Shown here: positions 19,323 through 31,832 of the stretch, piece by piece | Numbering within the stretch: position 1 is the first letter of the stretch | Layout of the letters: every line of letters begins with the position of its first letter | Origin: Heloderma charlesbogerti | Taxonomy: Eukaryota > Chordata > Lepidosauria > Squamata > Helodermatidae | DNA: 64,000 bases | Reading direction: 5' to 3' | NCBI GenBank assembly: GCA_026122225.1 | Contig: JANEZZ010001952.1 | Coordinates: forward strand, 248,001-312,000 | Notes under the pieces: model-generated | Told to the model about the DNA's origin: nothing | Database searches by the model: none | What the model saw: the letters and a program-made list of their open reading frames with translations, nothing else | Position numbers and translations under genes: made by a program

Positions 19323-22300
19323 ATCTATCTTAAATAGTCTATCACTAATGAAATGGCCCCACATAGTACTTTCAGTGGCATTGCCCATGTGTCTGTCTGA
19401 TATATGATCAGCTAAATTGCTCTTGGTGGGTGAAATCCCTGCAGCTTGACAGCCATGTGAGTTTCTAAGGGTGACAGCTGGACACTGATTTCCAGATGAC
19501 CTTTAAGAAATGGATGTTTTCTTTGGCTCGGGGGGGGGGGGTAGAAATTAAATGCACAGGACTTGAGAGAGAGAGAGAGCTCAGAAGATGGGATGGCTTC
19601 CACAGCCAGGCTGAAAGAAAGGTCACTTCTTTGACAAAGCGAAGATGGATGGAAATCAGAAAGACGTATAGGGGACATCATACTTAAGCTTTACATGAGC
19701 ATGTGAGTGAAGCTCAGCAAACCAGAACAGGATACACTGATCTATATGAGCCATTGTGGCAAAGCATTATAAAATCCCAGAACTTCCACCACAGAATAGC
19801 CAGATTGCTCAAGCTGGCACTACAGATAGGTGAATCTATCAAGCTCAGTTTTGCTCAGGTTCCAACTTTTCCAAAGCCAAGGTCATTTAATCCAGATTCA
19901 AGACTGGATTGTGCACATGTTCAAAATGTCCATGTTTTTGTATGCATTTTCCCTAAATGTGTGCAATGCTGTGTAGACTTTTGCAAATGTGTGCAATTTG
20001 TATGTGTATACATGCGTGTATGTATCAAATGTATACATTCACCACTTTGATGCTTCTGTGGGAAATGGTATATAAATCTAGGTAATACAATATTTTTCCC
20101 ATTGAATACAACATTCTTGTCTGCATTTTCGTGCACTTTTATTTTAAATGTACACATTTTGTATGCATTCTGAAATGTATGGATTTCAGTGGCAAACTGC
20201 TTTCGGGTTTAGGTTTGGGGCGTGCAAATTTAATAAGTTCACATTGAAATGCAAACTGAGCAGATTTCTCACCCACCTAGCTGTGGCAGAGAGATCAACT
20301 CCAGTAGAATTCCTCTTAGGGTGACTTCTTGATATAGTGTGTAATTAACTTATGGAATTCACAACTACCAGGAGTGGTGATGGCTTTTTATATGGCTTTA
20401 AAAGAAAACAGGAAAAGCCAAGGGCCCAACTGTAGAAGCACTTTCTTTGGGGTAACATCAATGGAACTCAGTGGATCCTTGCATAGGATCCAGCTATAAC
20501 CCATGGAGGATTGGTCAGTGAATGGCTCCTAGTTGTGATAGGAACCCAGACCTTCACGTTGGCTTTTTTTGTCCTCCCCACTGATCACTCCCCTGTAACT
20601 AGCAGAGCTGAAGGTCTGCTCTGCAGAAGATGGGGAAAAAAGAGGACAAAGGACAGGGGGAAGGCTGGGGTGGATGGTCAGGAGAACACATCACTACTGC
20701 ATTTAAGGAGACCTCCAAAATTCCCCTCATACTTATTTCTCCCTAGAGTCTGAAATTCTGAATTACTTCATCTTGTCTTGGAAGAGAAACAGGTGTATTA
20801 GGAATCCTCCATTGTCCTGTTTCATATTTCCAAATTTTGTACAAATGAGGGATGGGTGGATCTGTGTCAAGTTTGATCCCATTGAGGTTCTCATTTTTCC
20901 ACCACCAAGCCCATTTTATCCCGGTTTCATTCCCCCACCCCCTGACTTGCACAGAAATTCATATGTATGTCCATGCATTTGTTTCAAATGTATGCATTTT
21001 TGTTTGCATGTACGCATTGATTAAAGCATGTTTGTGCACTTTTTTGGGGAAAAAATACCATTCTCTTTGTGCATTTTTCAAATGTGTGTATGTTAACAGA
21101 CTTTTTTTGTTTTTGTTTTGTGGAATACATCATAAGCTCAGAAATACATGGAGTTCTGAACACAAATTGTGCTTGGGACTTGCATGAATTCTGGGATGCA
21201 TGAATCAGGTAAATCCGTAACAAAAACATTGATGGAGCAAATTTCTTAATCATTCCTCGACCAAATGATGACAGTCTGTAGGACAACAGTTTCCCACAGT
21301 TTTTAGTTCCTTCATGTCTTCCTCCTTAATCACCAAAGTAAATGTACACATAGAAAGAAGAACACTATCGATCTTGATGTGATCACATGCATGATAGCAT
21401 CGAGATACTTTTTGTGCCATTTCTGCATACGGTTGTATCAAGGTTCTTTTAGTGAGGTATTTTTCACAATCCGCAAGTGGCCAAATGTGCAAGCCTCTAT
21501 AAAACACCTCACAAAAAGAATCTCTTCCTGATGCAAGAACATCAATGTTGCACATATGTGCATTGATAAAATATTTCATCATTAATGTGGTAGTGGTGGA
21601 GGTGAGACACAAACAAACCGAAAGGACTGAAAACTGTGGCAAATTGTCCAGTTTGTTAACAGACATATTATAACAAGCATAAATCTGTGGCAAGCGCATT
21701 GTCCAATTCTGGAATTAATTTTAGAAATTGTTAAGTTAAACTGGAATTTGGGAGAAGTGGAATGTGAATTGGTTGAGCAATGAAATAATGGAAATGGAGA
21801 ACTCTTCTCAACCCACCTGTGAATTAAAGGCACTGGAGGTAATCTCTCACTTGCATCCTGGCAACCATAAGAAGGTGAGAAAAATACACTGGTCACATGA
21901 ACCAAGGCCACACCCAAGACCACACCAGTCAGAAGCAAGGTAAACGGCACCGCAGAAACATGGCTTAAGGTTTTGCCTTTGATACAAGACCCTGCCTCTG
22001 GGTCATGTTCAAGATTTAGATGATGAGCTTCATTTTAGAGGCTCAAAGCTAACAGAATGGAAAGACAGGAAGTGTGTTGAAAAACCACTCAGAAAAACTA
22101 GGAAAGCAGGTGGCTTTATGAGCCGGGGGGCTTGAATACCAGAGTCAGTAATGAAATAGCCAAATGCGCTTCAGGGCACGATTGATATGCATTAGGAGTG
22201 AAGAGGAGGCTCAAATCTGCATTGCTGTTTCTATTTAAAGTGAATGCAGAGCCCATGATGACGACGCTCAAAGCAGAAGAGGAGATAAAGTATAAGCATA

Positions 22301-22594
22301 CCTAGTTCCATGGAACATAGTCTTCCTGATGGATAGCCATGGCTCTTTGGAGGAAGACCAGGTGAAAAGTTGGGGAAAAGGATGGATGAGAATTTTTTTC
22401 CATTTTTTTATGATCAGAAAATGTCTTGTTTGCACCGCCCAAACATGAGTGCAACCTGTGGTCAAAACTCGTATATTCCTGAGCTTGCATTGCTGTTCAC
22501 AGGGAAAAAAAATTGCATCCCAAAATGTGCACATTGGGAAAATACACATGAGCAAAGCCTACTTTTTAAAAAGTGCACATAAAGACACTGTAAT
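19323..22594. other. Relic-rich non-coding DNA
   Basis: Two stretches (about 19840-20290 and 20838-21255) share TGCATTTT/AAATGT-rich interiors and AGATTTCTCA- or AATTTCTTAATC-like right ends. They look like very old hAT-type relics. A 149-codon minus-strand open frame at 21250-21699 has no domain I can defend. A T-rich or G-rich run lies near 19532. No splice-supported exon was found. Confidence 0.4.
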
Positions 22595-23334
22595 TAGGGA
22601 TGTTGGAGGAATCTTTCCAGAGGGTAAAGTCTGTTGAGCTTTTAGCAGCTCAGCCTCCAGGACTTGGACTCACTTAGGTGTGAGCTGTACCAATTCGATG
22701 CAGATTAAGTCAGGCCAGCTTGCAGATTTTTGTTTTTGTTTTCCTTCCAGCAACATTTACTCAAATTGTGGGCACAATTTGTGTAGCTCGCCCAATTTTG
22801 GCTGTCCTTTGTGTAATCTGTGCAAATTGCGGCCGTAATATGCTTAATTTGCACAAATTGTGCTGGAGATTTTGTGCAAATTGCAGGAACAATTTGCGCA
22901 AATTAAGCATATCACAGCTGCAATGTGTGTGAAGTATGCAACTTGCGGCTGAAGTTTGCACAAGTTATGGAAACTGCAGCCGCAATTTATGTAAATGTCA
23001 CTTAAGGAAAAAAAAGAAAAAGTTTCTGGATCCTGGGAAAGAGTGCACAGCTCAGCTCACAAATGCAAGCCAAGCTGGGGGCTCTTGGGAAATCTGGCAA
23101 GTTTAAAAAGGGCTGGATTTCCCTGCAGTGGCCATCTGCAGCTTTAATCAGTGGGAGAAGGTGGGGTACTTTTGAGTGTCTGCTCAAGTATGTACTCAAG
23201 CACTTCACCATTTTGAAAATTTTTCATGCAAAAATAAAAAATAAAAGCTTGCAATCTGATGGGGGGACATATTGGGAAAGGTGGAACTTGGAGCACCTGG
23301 ATGAACTCAAGTTTTGCTGAATTCCACATCCCTA
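22595..23334. mobile_element. Old AT-rich hAT-like element
   Basis: Ends TAGGGATGTTGGAGGAATC and GAATTCCACATCCCTA, about 740 bp. The interior has diverged repeats of ATTTGTGCAAATTG and its inverse (22750-22990) that can fold on themselves. No target duplication matches, so it is assigned from the ends only. Confidence 0.45.
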
Positions 23335-24329
23335 GTTGTGGGGCCCACATTTTTGGCTTTTGAGCAACACGGGCTTTTGCCCACATACTGTAGACTCCTT
23401 ATGAGGTTCAACTCTTCACCAGATCTGTCAGCTCAGGAAAAAGAATTGCCCCCCCCCCAAGTGTGCAAGTCCTTCCCATTTTAGCAAAGTACACTCACTA
23501 AAATTAGTGATGAGCGAACTTACCTTGGGTGGCTTTATTATTTGCTTGAATAATGTCACCCATGCAGCTCAGATGTGAGTTCTCCCTTAAAACAAACTCT
23601 TGTTCTGTGTAAATGAGCCTTGTGCATGTGGAGTAGCAAAGTGCATCTTGGGAACTATTGTTTGGACATGTGTAGTGTCTCATGGCATCATGCATTACCA
23701 CATTATGTACCCCCTTCCTGATTGGTTGTTTTTCTGTGGCCTCTCACAGAAACATTCTACCCACCAGCAGTGGGGTAAAGTACCCATTTGCTTACCAAAC
23801 AAAATGAAAGAAAATACTATAACAACAACCCCAATCCAATCCAATGATAGTAAAGGAGTGATGTGTGCTCATCACAGACATGTCTTGCATTTGGTGACAT
23901 TTTGATGCTGTTCTGCTCAAGGAGAATGCCTGTGTTTGACAGTGTTGCCAATTTGGTATGGACAGTCCATGCATCTAAATTCGAGAAAGCAAAAACAGGA
24001 GAGTGGTCACAGCTCAATGGCTGAGCATGTGCTTTTGGATGCAAACGGACCCATGTGTAATTGCTGGCATCACCATTTACAAGTAGCCAGAGATGGGAAG
24101 GCCCTCTTTGGGAGACACTGGCAGTCAGACAATACTGTGTTAGATGGACAAATAGTCTGACTGGGGGCACGTTAGCTTCTGATGTCAGCAAATACATAAT
24201 TGACCTTAAGTGCACTTAGTAATACTGTCCAAAGTGCTGTCCAAAGTGCTGCAAATATATGTGACCCTTACAACAACCTTGTAAGGTTGCCAGTGTGGTA
24301 AACTGGTGAACTTTGCCAGTGTGGTAAAC
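23335..24329. other. No gene seen
   Basis: Ordinary sequence. GATGAGCGAACTTACCTTGG at about 23509 resembles a hAT-like left end with the outward donor, but the TAGTGATG terminus is degenerate and no right end was found. CCCCCCCCC occurs near 23448. Confidence 0.35.
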
Positions 24330-24484
24330 TTTGGGCCAGTCACGGACTCTCAGCCCAACCTACCTCACAGAGTTGTTATTGTGAGGATAAAATGGAGAGG
24401 AGGAAGTTTACGTATGCTGCCTTGGGTTCCTTGCAAGAGGGAAAAAAGTGGTATATAAATGCAATCAATAAATAATAAATAAAC
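24330..24484 (+). mobile_element. SINE tail, MIR/L2-like
   Basis: Contains GGGCCAGTCACGGACTCTC, CCTACCTCACAGAGTTG, TGTGAGGATAAAATGGAG and GTATATAAATGCAATCAATAAATAATAAA. I recognise this as the shared tail of an old squamate SINE or LINE family. The tRNA head is missing. Confidence 0.7.
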
Positions 24485-24825
24485 TTTGTTAGGTTGTTTT
24501 ATTATCTCAGTTTTGCTGATAGGGATCTAAGTCTGCCAGTGGCTTGCATATGGCCACTGTCAGTTCATGGAAGAAGTAAGAGTTGAATCAGGGTCTTCCC
24601 AATCTGTGCTTCAGTTTAACTACTGTGCTTCACTGCTACACTGTAGGAGCCTGGAAGATTGGAACATAGTAGGAGGCTTTTTCTGCTTCCCGGATTGCCA
24701 GATCCAGACATTGAAATGGCTGCTCTGTTTTCATGCATTTATAGCAAAGAAAACCGCACAATTCATTGCTGCTCTCTGATTTGTTACAGGAAAAGCCACA
24801 CTTGGTGAAAATGCTCAGTTGCAGC

Positions 24826-25218
24826 TAGGGGTGGTGGAGAAATCCACAATGGAATGAAAGGAGTTCGGATTTCTATGAATCCGACCTGTAGATTCTGCAG
24901 TGGACTTGCTTTTCCTGAGTCGCATGGATTCCGTGGACTTGCGGACCAGGTTTTTTAACTTACTGGAATTGTATGCAAATTTAGTCATAGAAAAAATATG
25001 TAAAATTTTTAAAACACACCAGTTGAAAATGCGCATTCCCCCATAGGCTAAAGTATGGGGGGATTTGGGGGGGGGGGAGATCATTTGCGCATTTGCACAA
25101 ATTTGGGAAATTGGAAAAAATCCAACTCCATCAAGGTTCAGATGATAGAAAGAAAGGCACCTGACAGACTGCAAAATGCAGACAGAATGGATTTTTTTTT
25201 AAAATCTGTACACCCCTA
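24826..25218. mobile_element. hAT-like element, 393 bp
   Basis: Ends TAGGGGTGGTGGAGAAATCC and AATCTGTACACCCCTA with flanks GTTGCAGC (24818-24825) and GTTGCTAC (25219-25226), matching at 6 of 8. The interior has ATGCGCATT and AAATTTGGGAAATTGG arms. A related element is at 44922-45365. Confidence 0.7.
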
Positions 25219-27099
25219 GTTGCTACTAGCCCTTAAAAATATAGGGTGCTTCCCGATGGTGGGCTCCTTATGCTACTAATCAAAAGACACTGCAGAGCTA
25301 TTTTGTCTTTTCTTCCTTAATTGATTTTTTTTTCTGGCAAGAAAAGAAGATGAAAGAAGTCATGGGAAAACATGGGTGGAATACAAATGGAAGTTGACAA
25401 TGTTTGGACCACTCATAAATAGGGTTATGTTCATCAGCAAAACTAAAGCTCACTACAGTTCTCTGAATTCCATCTGAAAGATTGCTTTGACTTTTGTCCG
25501 TATCAGACTGTGAACTTTGTTTTTTCTTCTTTTTGCATGAAAATCTGTGTGTACTTTGTCATGTCTTTTTCCAAATGTATGCATCAACTTTGCACATCTT
25601 TGAAATGTATGTATTCTTTCCGCATCGATGAAAGCACATTTGCGAATATTTTTCAAAACCATGAATTTTTGCATGCGCAATTCATGAACTTTCCTGAACT
25701 TATGCATGCTGTCAAATTCCACGGGGGGGGGGGGTGAATCACTTTGCCAACTCGGAAATGTATGATTTCCTCAACTGCTGATTGCGTCCAATCTGTGTTC
25801 GGTCCTGAAGATGCAAACTGGGTAATCTTGATCAAAAATGAACTGAAGCAAATTTCTCATACATGCCTGCTTGTAGAATTCTGTGAATGAATAGGTGTAT
25901 TTACACAATAAAAGCCTTGTTTGGAAGCAGGCATACAAGGGCTAAAACTCAGGATGTTTCTCACAGGTTCTGCAGCAGTTATTTGGTTTATATGCTAACT
26001 TTGCTGTCTTCTTAACCTTTCCTGAATACTGATGCTCTCCCATCTGTAGTCAGCATTCTGGTCACTGCAACTGCAAGAGGATGGAGTTGACAGTGTTGGA
26101 TTGAAGAGCTCTTAGTGATCTGGAATGTCCTCCATGCTTGGTGTAAGGTTGATGGCTGATTCAAAACTGCAAATACTCATGTGGTACAGTCCTCTCTCTT
26201 GGTAGTAGTTCCCCAGAATGCAAAAGCAGCAGGCTGAGGTGGGGAGGTTGCACATCTGAAAGTCCCTCTGCATCAAAATCTCCCTGCACACTGAAACAAC
26301 TTGCCATCTGTGAACTCCCTGATGAGAGCTTTTTAAATAAGCAAAGAAGACCCCAAGCACTTTGGAATCAAGGCCAAAGCCAGAGAAAGGAAGTCAGCAG
26401 GACTTTTTGATTGGGGTCAAAATCAAAGGAATATGAAGGGATTGGATGGCCAGTGGGTGTAGGATCAGGAAAGGCAGAGAGAAGGATACCAAGGAAAGAT
26501 CAAAGAGTCGTAGTCACACAAGATGAGCTGTGACAGTCAAGCAAACAGGCTGAGAGTGACCCAGAATTAGATGTATTGCCAGCAGGGGGCAGAAGGAACC
26601 AATCCTGGAGTAGAAGGAAGTTCTTTTCATAGACTTAATGTAAAAATGTCCAAAGTAACATAGAACCTTCCCTTCGTGTATTAATTTTTCACTTTTCCTG
26701 TTTTAGAGATGTACGAGAATTTCATTTCACTTAACAAATCATCCATATTTGCCCCACTCGCAATCCCGGACAGTAATGGGAGCAGAGTTTTTCTTAGTTT
26801 GCAAATTCCTGAACTTCTCCAGATTTTTTTTTAAAGCATGTTTTTAAAGATGCACACTTTAAAATGTACATTCAAAAACAAAAACAAAATCTCCTGCTTT
26901 AGTCAATGGGGGAAACTGTGCGCCTTGGAAAAATGCCCATGGAAATGTGCACTTTCCCTATTTGAAATGTGTACTTTCTCCATTTGAATGAAAAGAAAAT
27001 CAGGTTTCGAACCACAATAGGAATGAGCCAATCAGCCAAACTAATCTATGGAGTGGAGTTTGTAGAATCTCGGCAAATCCTAGCATCCCTGGTTCTCCC
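25219..27099. other. No gene seen; relic fragments
   Basis: A T-rich relic (about 25410-25875) ends CAAATTTCTCATACATGCC, like the hAT-type right ends at 46530 and 47783. A second relic begins GAGATGTACGAGAATTTC near 26706. A minus-strand frame at 26112-26360 has no recognised domain. Confidence 0.4.
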
Positions 27100-27300
27100 A
27101 TCCTTATCGCAGGAAGAATTGCTGTAGTCTGGGAAGGCCCAGGTTCAAATCCCCATTCAGCTAGGGAGCTCACTGGGTGATTTTGGGCCAATCACAGCCC
27201 CTCAGCTTCACCTACTTCACAGGGTCATTGTGAGGATGCAAATGGCTAGGGGTGGAGGGAGAACCATCTACACTGCCCAGAACTCTTTGTAAGAAGGGTG
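27100..27300 (+). mobile_element. tRNA-derived SINE
   Basis: A box-B-like CAGGTTCAAATCCCCATTC is followed by TTTGGGCCAATCACAGCCC, CACCTACTTCACAGGGTC and GTGAGGATGCAAATGG. The tail is the same as at 24330. The 3' end is ragged, with AGAACTCTTTGTAAGAAGG. Confidence 0.7.
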
Positions 27301-27994
27301 CAACGAACCCCCCCATCCCCGGGTTGGATCCAGACTTAGTCACAGTTGGAATAGACCCATGGAAATCTATGGGACTTAGAGCAGGTCTATTGAAATCAAT
27401 GGTGCTTAAGTATGGCGAACACTGAATCCAACCTTAATAATAAACATAATAATTTGTTTGAGCCCTATTTGTCTTGCACTGGTGACCAGACGAATGACCA
27501 CCTTCCAGTGGAGAACAGGAAGTGTCAATAAACTGCATTGGGACTGGCAGCCTTTAGGTTTAGATGCCAAGGTAAGAATCCCACAGCTTGTGCCATCAAC
27601 AAGCAGTAGTTGCTCCTAAAGATGGGCTCCAATTTGGAAGGGGTCCATGTTAATGCTTGTGCTGAGAATATGAATATATTGGCCGTATCTCCTGAGAAAA
27701 CTACCCATAAGTGTAGGTGGACTAGACAAGGGTAGTTTTTGGCAGAAGGGACCTGAGAGAAAGAGAGAGAGAGAGAGAGAGAGATCAAACCACTGCTCCT
27801 TATTTATCTTCAGTGCAGGATTGTTCCTCTTTTTTCTATGTGTTTTCAAAATATATTTGTTATGTCTTATTGGTGAGAGACTCACTCAGTTCACCAGAAA
27901 GAGAGTAAACAAAATACTGAGACTGCAATCCTGTGCATGTCTGCTGAAAAGTGAGTCCCACTGAATTCAACAGAGCTTACTCCCAGGGAAGTGG
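27301..27994. repeat. Short interspersed repeats and GA microsatellite
   Basis: Symmetric repeats AATAGACCCATGGAAATC...GATTTCAATAGACC-like occupy about 27345-27420. A GCAATCCTGTGCATGTCTGC...TTACTCCCAGGGAAG unit occupies about 27905-27990. (GA)n lies at about 27757-27783. These are non-coding. Confidence 0.6.
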
Positions 27995-28262
27995 GTGTAG
28001 GTTGGCAGGCTGAGTTTGAGACTGGAAGAACAAGGCTATCAATGGCTACTAGTCCTGATGGCTGTATACTATCTCAAGTATCAGAGGCAGTGAGCCTATG
28101 TGCACCAGTTGCTGGGGAACATGGGTGGGAGGATGCTGTTGTGCTCATGTCCTGCTTGTGGGTTCCTGGTCAACAGCTGGTTGGCCACTGTGTGAACAGG
28201 ATGCTGGATTAGATGGGCCCTTGGTCTGATCCAGCAGGGCTCGTCTTATGTTGTTATGTTCT
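27995..28262 (+). mobile_element. CR1/L3-like LINE 3' end
   Basis: Shared text with other copies: AAGGCTATCAATGGCTACTA, TCAGAGGCAGTGAGCCTATG, CATGTCCTGCTTGTGGG, GAACAGGATGCTGGATTAG and GTCTGATCCAGCAGGGCTC. It is the same tail as at 29779, 33290 and 50318, and reversed at 31440 and 37290. Confidence 0.75.
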
Positions 28263-28982
28263 TAAAGCTGGGAAAGGGAAGTGATTTAAATGTCAAATTG
28301 GAGGAGAACACTGGGGATTGGCCATGGATCCTTGGCTGCTAGCTTCTCACCCTGAGAGTTGATCTTGCTCTGGAGACCTGAGAAAGAAGCTAAAAACTTG
28401 AGACCATGAGACCTGACTGTTTGGGGGCACACATAGCTCTGTGAGTTGAGGAATGAGAGTGGAAGGAACAGAGAGACCGTTTTTAAAATGAAAATATCAA
28501 AGGAAGGCCATGAAGTTAATGATGAAGTTCAGATCTGATTAGCCCCTGATATCACTTTTTAGTAGGGTGGGGGGAAATCACACTTCCACTGTGACCTTTT
28601 AGCAAATGCAGAGCTAGGGGGAAAATATGTCCTTTTCGGTGCTTTTCCATTTGCAAGTAATTAGAGATGAGTTACTGACTGAACTGTACTGTACTTTGCA
28701 GTAGCAGCACTACAACAGAAATGTGTGTGATCGTGCATGCGTCCTGGTGTGCATCATCCCCTCACCATGTGCTTTGGGATGGCTGTGAGCTTGCAAGTTG
28801 GAAGGATGGGAGGAAATGGACCCCTGACACCTGTGATATGCTTTTCATGTAGGGCTGGAGACCAGAGTCAAACAATTGCTTTTAAGAGGCTTGAAGACAT
28901 ACAGAAGAACTGTTGCTGGGGGTTATTCAAGAGAGTGGAATCATCTTCATCGTAATCAATTACATAATTCTTTTGAGTTGTC
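28263..28982. other. No gene seen
   Basis: Ordinary sequence with no recognised repeat or exon. Confidence 0.4.
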
Positions 28983-29107
28983 TTCCCCAACCTGGCACCC
29001 TCCAGATGTTTAGGACTACAGCTCCCACCATCTGTGATTATTGGCCCTGCTGGCTAGGGCTGGTGGCAGTTGTAGTCCAAAACATTTCAAGGGCACCAGG
29101 TTAGGGA
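28983..29107. repeat. CTCCAGATGT-type foldback MITE
   Basis: CCCCAACCTGGCACCCTCC at the left and GGGCACCAGGTTAGGGAAGG at the right are inverted. The inner pair is ACTACAGCTCCCACCA with GGCAGTTGTAGTCC. It is about 125 bp with no coding capacity. Confidence 0.8.
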
Positions 29108-29130
29108 AGGCTGTTTTTGAGTGTTCAAAA

Positions 29131-29158
29131 AACCTGTCTGTCTGTCTGTCTGTCTGTC

Positions 29159-29197
<39 letters not shown>

Positions 29198-29200
29198 ATC
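29131..29200. repeat. (CTGT)n and (CTAT)n microsatellite
   Basis: About six CTGT units are followed by about nine CTAT units, then short CAT repeats to about 29227. Confidence 0.95.
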
Positions 29201-29355
29201 TACCTGTCCATCATCATCATCATCATCTCAGTAATTCTTACAACTGCACCATCATTACCAGTGGAGCTGGCACAGTAGAGGCATGATACATTATTGAATC
29301 ACCTTGCCCCCACCTTGCACTTTAAGTGAAAAGTTAAAATGGTCCTATTTGCAAC

Positions 29356-29412
29356 ATAGGAAGCTGCCCTATACTGAGTCAGACCATTAATCCATCTAAC
29401 CAAGCATTGTTG
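29356..29412 (-). mobile_element. SINE tail, Sauria-SINE-like, truncated by a hAT-like end
   Basis: AACATAGGAAGCTGCCCTAT and CTGAGTCAGACCATTAATCC are the reverse complement of a squamate SINE tail. It stops exactly where TAGGGATAGACGGACTTG, a hAT-like left end at 29413, begins. Confidence 0.65.
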
Positions 29413-29686
29413 GCACTAGGGATAGACGGACTTGCCTCTGTCCAGGGATGCCAGTTGCTCGCTTAGCTGCTACCACTGCCCGCATCTGCTCATCACGTTG
29501 CGTGAGCCCCTAGACGTCTCAGCAAATGACCAGCAAATGCTTTGGGGCTGCCTGCTCCTTCCCTGAGCCACCATTGTTACACCTGTAATGTTGCATAGAT
29601 GGCCCCTTTATGGCCGCAATCTATGCAACATTAGTTTTCTGGGAAAGCCCCAAGACTTTGGAGAATGTGGATAGGGAGGCCTTGAT
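29413..29686. mobile_element. hAT-like fragment with left end only
   Basis: Starts TAGGGATAGACGGACTTG like the element at 51591. It contains TAATGTTGCATAGATGGCCC facing GGCCGCAATCTATGCAACATTA, a strong inverted repeat at about 29587-29633. The right end is lost in the adjacent microsatellite. Confidence 0.55.
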
Positions 29687-29740
29687 CTCTGTCTCTCTGT
29701 CTCTCTGCCTCTGCCTGCCTGCCTGCCTGCCTGCCTGCCG

Positions 29741-29778
<38 letters not shown>
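29687..29778. repeat. Compound CT, CTGC and CTGT microsatellite
   Basis: Runs of CTCTGT, GCCT and GTCT tetranucleotides, about 90 bp. Confidence 0.95.
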
Positions 29779-29779
<1 letters not shown>

Positions 29780-30150
29780 ATAATACTAGAACCTGGGGTC
29801 ATCCCATGAAACTGATTAGTGGGAGATTCAGGACAGATAAAAGGAAGGACTTCTTCACACAACGCAGAGTTAAACTACAGAGTTTGCTACCACAAGATGT
29901 AGTGATGGCCACCAATTTGGGTGGCTTTAAAAGGGGTTAGACAAATTCCTGGGGGAGAAGGCTATCAGTGGCTACTAGTCTTGATGGCTATGTGCTGCCT
30001 CCAGTACCAGAGGCAGTGAGCCTATGTACACCAGTTTCTGGGGAATATGGGTGGGAGGCTGCTGTTGTACTCATGTCATGCTTTTGAGTGTCCTGTGGGC
30101 AGCTGGTTGGCCACTATGTTGACTGATCCAGCATAGCTCTTTTTATGTTC
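29779..30150 (+). mobile_element. CR1/L3-like LINE 3' fragment
   Basis: The reading starts in the C-terminal LINE motif: AAGGACTTCTTCACACAACG, then GATGTAGTGATGGCCACC. It continues through the same untranslated tail as the copy at 27995. The coding portion is broken by indels and stops. Confidence 0.75.
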
Positions 30151-30159
30151 TTAATTAAA

Positions 30160-30870
30160 AATCAAAGTATTATTTCTGTTCAGACTCTGGAAGTGGATGG
30201 CCCAAAGAGATACCCTTCCTAGCTCAGTTCAGTTCTGTGTCCAAGAGCTTGATTTCCCACCCCCACCCCTCACCATTTAGTCAATTTGTTATGGTGCCAT
30301 TTGCCCTGCTCCTTGCTGAATAAATCCATGTTAATGCTGAAGCGAATGCCTGGGAATTAGGAAAAAACAATCTTGTTGTGCCATCGCTTTAGGATTTATT
30401 GGGGGCTGGCAAACATGGCATTTGATTGTGGCTGGGCGTAATCAATTCACTTCCAAAATGGGAGAGATTAGCACTAGGCAGGAGGATATTACCCTCCTGT
30501 TGTATCTCTAATTAGGAGCCCTAATTTGTGTTGGTCTAATAAATGCACGAGTGCCAGGCGCACACAGGATTTTTTGCATCCAAACATGCACAATCAAGCT
30601 ACTGCTCCGCTTGCCATCTATTTAGGGTATTTAACACTCCCACGTCTGTACAGTTTGCATCCGAGTGCCTCTTGGTCTTTTTAATGTAATTTCATATCAG
30701 CACCCGTATAATTAGGACTGAGACAAAAGTGCTCATGGGTTTTTCTGTGAACATTCGCAAGTGTGTCAAAAATAAGGAGGCACGACTCATGAGTCGGGTT
30801 AATTAGGGCCGTGTTTATTATTGCATATGAGATCTGCATCAACAACAACCCTAGCAGTGTAGGAAGTTGC
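30160..30870. promoter_or_regulatory. Candidate conserved non-coding element
   Basis: About 700 bp without any recognisable repeat, microsatellite or open frame, unusual for this window. It has many TAAT/ATTA homeodomain-type cores (CTAATTAGGAGCCCTAATTT, GGTTAATTAGGGCCG, GTATAATTAGGACTG) and octamer-like TTTGCAT. The texture resembles deeply conserved developmental enhancers. Conservation itself cannot be read from one sequence. Confidence 0.45.
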
Positions 30871-31439
30871 CAAGGAAGGAAGCTGTTCCAGGCTTCCCTT
30901 TCCTACGTCATCCTATTTGGGTGAGCCTGCCCTACTCCAGGCTGAAGCCAACATATTAACTAACTTCAGGCCTACTGGTTTCATCTTCATGTGCTGAGAG
31001 AGGCCCTCCAAAGCCACTACACCCACACAAGCCCCACAGCTTGACATTTATGTAGGGAAATCCAGCCTTTTTTGTGTGGGTAAGCTGAGCCTGGGTAAAG
31101 TCCCTGAAGCTTGGGAACTTTACCTACTTTTTTGCTGCCAATGGTGGCACCTACCATCATTGGTGCTCCTGCCTCCATGCGCAAACTGGGAGTCCTGCCA
31201 CCACTGCCTGCCAGCCCCTCATGCTTCCCTTGCAAGAAGAGTTGACAGGCAGCAGGCGCAGGAGTCCCCATCACTGCCTACCAACCTCTTGTGCTTTCCT
31301 TGCATAAGGGCTTGGCAGGCAGCACAGGATTCCTGCCCCCACCAGCTGTCAACTCATCACACTCTTCTTGCAAGGGGACTCCTGCCCCACCCATGCTCCC
31401 CAGAAACTGGCGTACATAAGCATACTGTCTCCGACACCA
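30871..31439. other. No gene seen
   Basis: From about 31060 the sequence is GC-richer, with internally similar CACTGCCTGCCA and CTTGCAAG segments suggesting an old local duplication. No gene is recognised. Confidence 0.4.
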
Positions 31440-31696
31440 GAAGTAACATATAGCCATCAGGACTAGTAGCCACTGTTTGCTTTATCCTCCAGGAATACGC
31501 CTAACCTCCTTTTAAAGCCATCCAAATTGGTGGCCATCACTACATCTTGTGATAGAGAATTCCATAGTTTAACTATGCACTGTGTGAAGAAGTCCTTCCT
31601 TTGATCTGTCCTGAATCTCTCACCAATCAGCTTCATCAGATGATCCCACCGGGTCCTAGTATTATGAGAGAGGGAGAAAAATGTCTCCCTATCCAT
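31440..31696 (-). pseudogene. CR1/L3-like LINE ORF2 C-terminus
   Basis: On the minus strand the frame reads KDFFTQCIVKLWNSLSQDVV, then ATNLDGFKRRLGVFLEDK. This is the FFxxRVVxLWNxLPxxVV...FKxRLD signature at the end of many non-LTR retrotransposon polyproteins. It is a short 5'-truncated piece with no catalytic domain. Confidence 0.75.
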
Positions 31697-31832
31697 GCAT
31701 CCCTATCATTGCGCCACCCTTTGGGATGGCTGCAACACCAGCCCCAGCCCAATGCGCTCTGTAGGGAGGGGCAGAGATCGGAACACACTTTTGGCAGTGT
31801 CGGAGCATGTCTGGCTTCTTAGATTATTTTTT

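Noticed and set aside
21250..21699. A 149-codon minus-strand frame as a possible protein
   Set aside because: The peptide vaguely suggested a helical ligand-binding fold, but I could not name a family, and there are no intact neighbours or splice sites.
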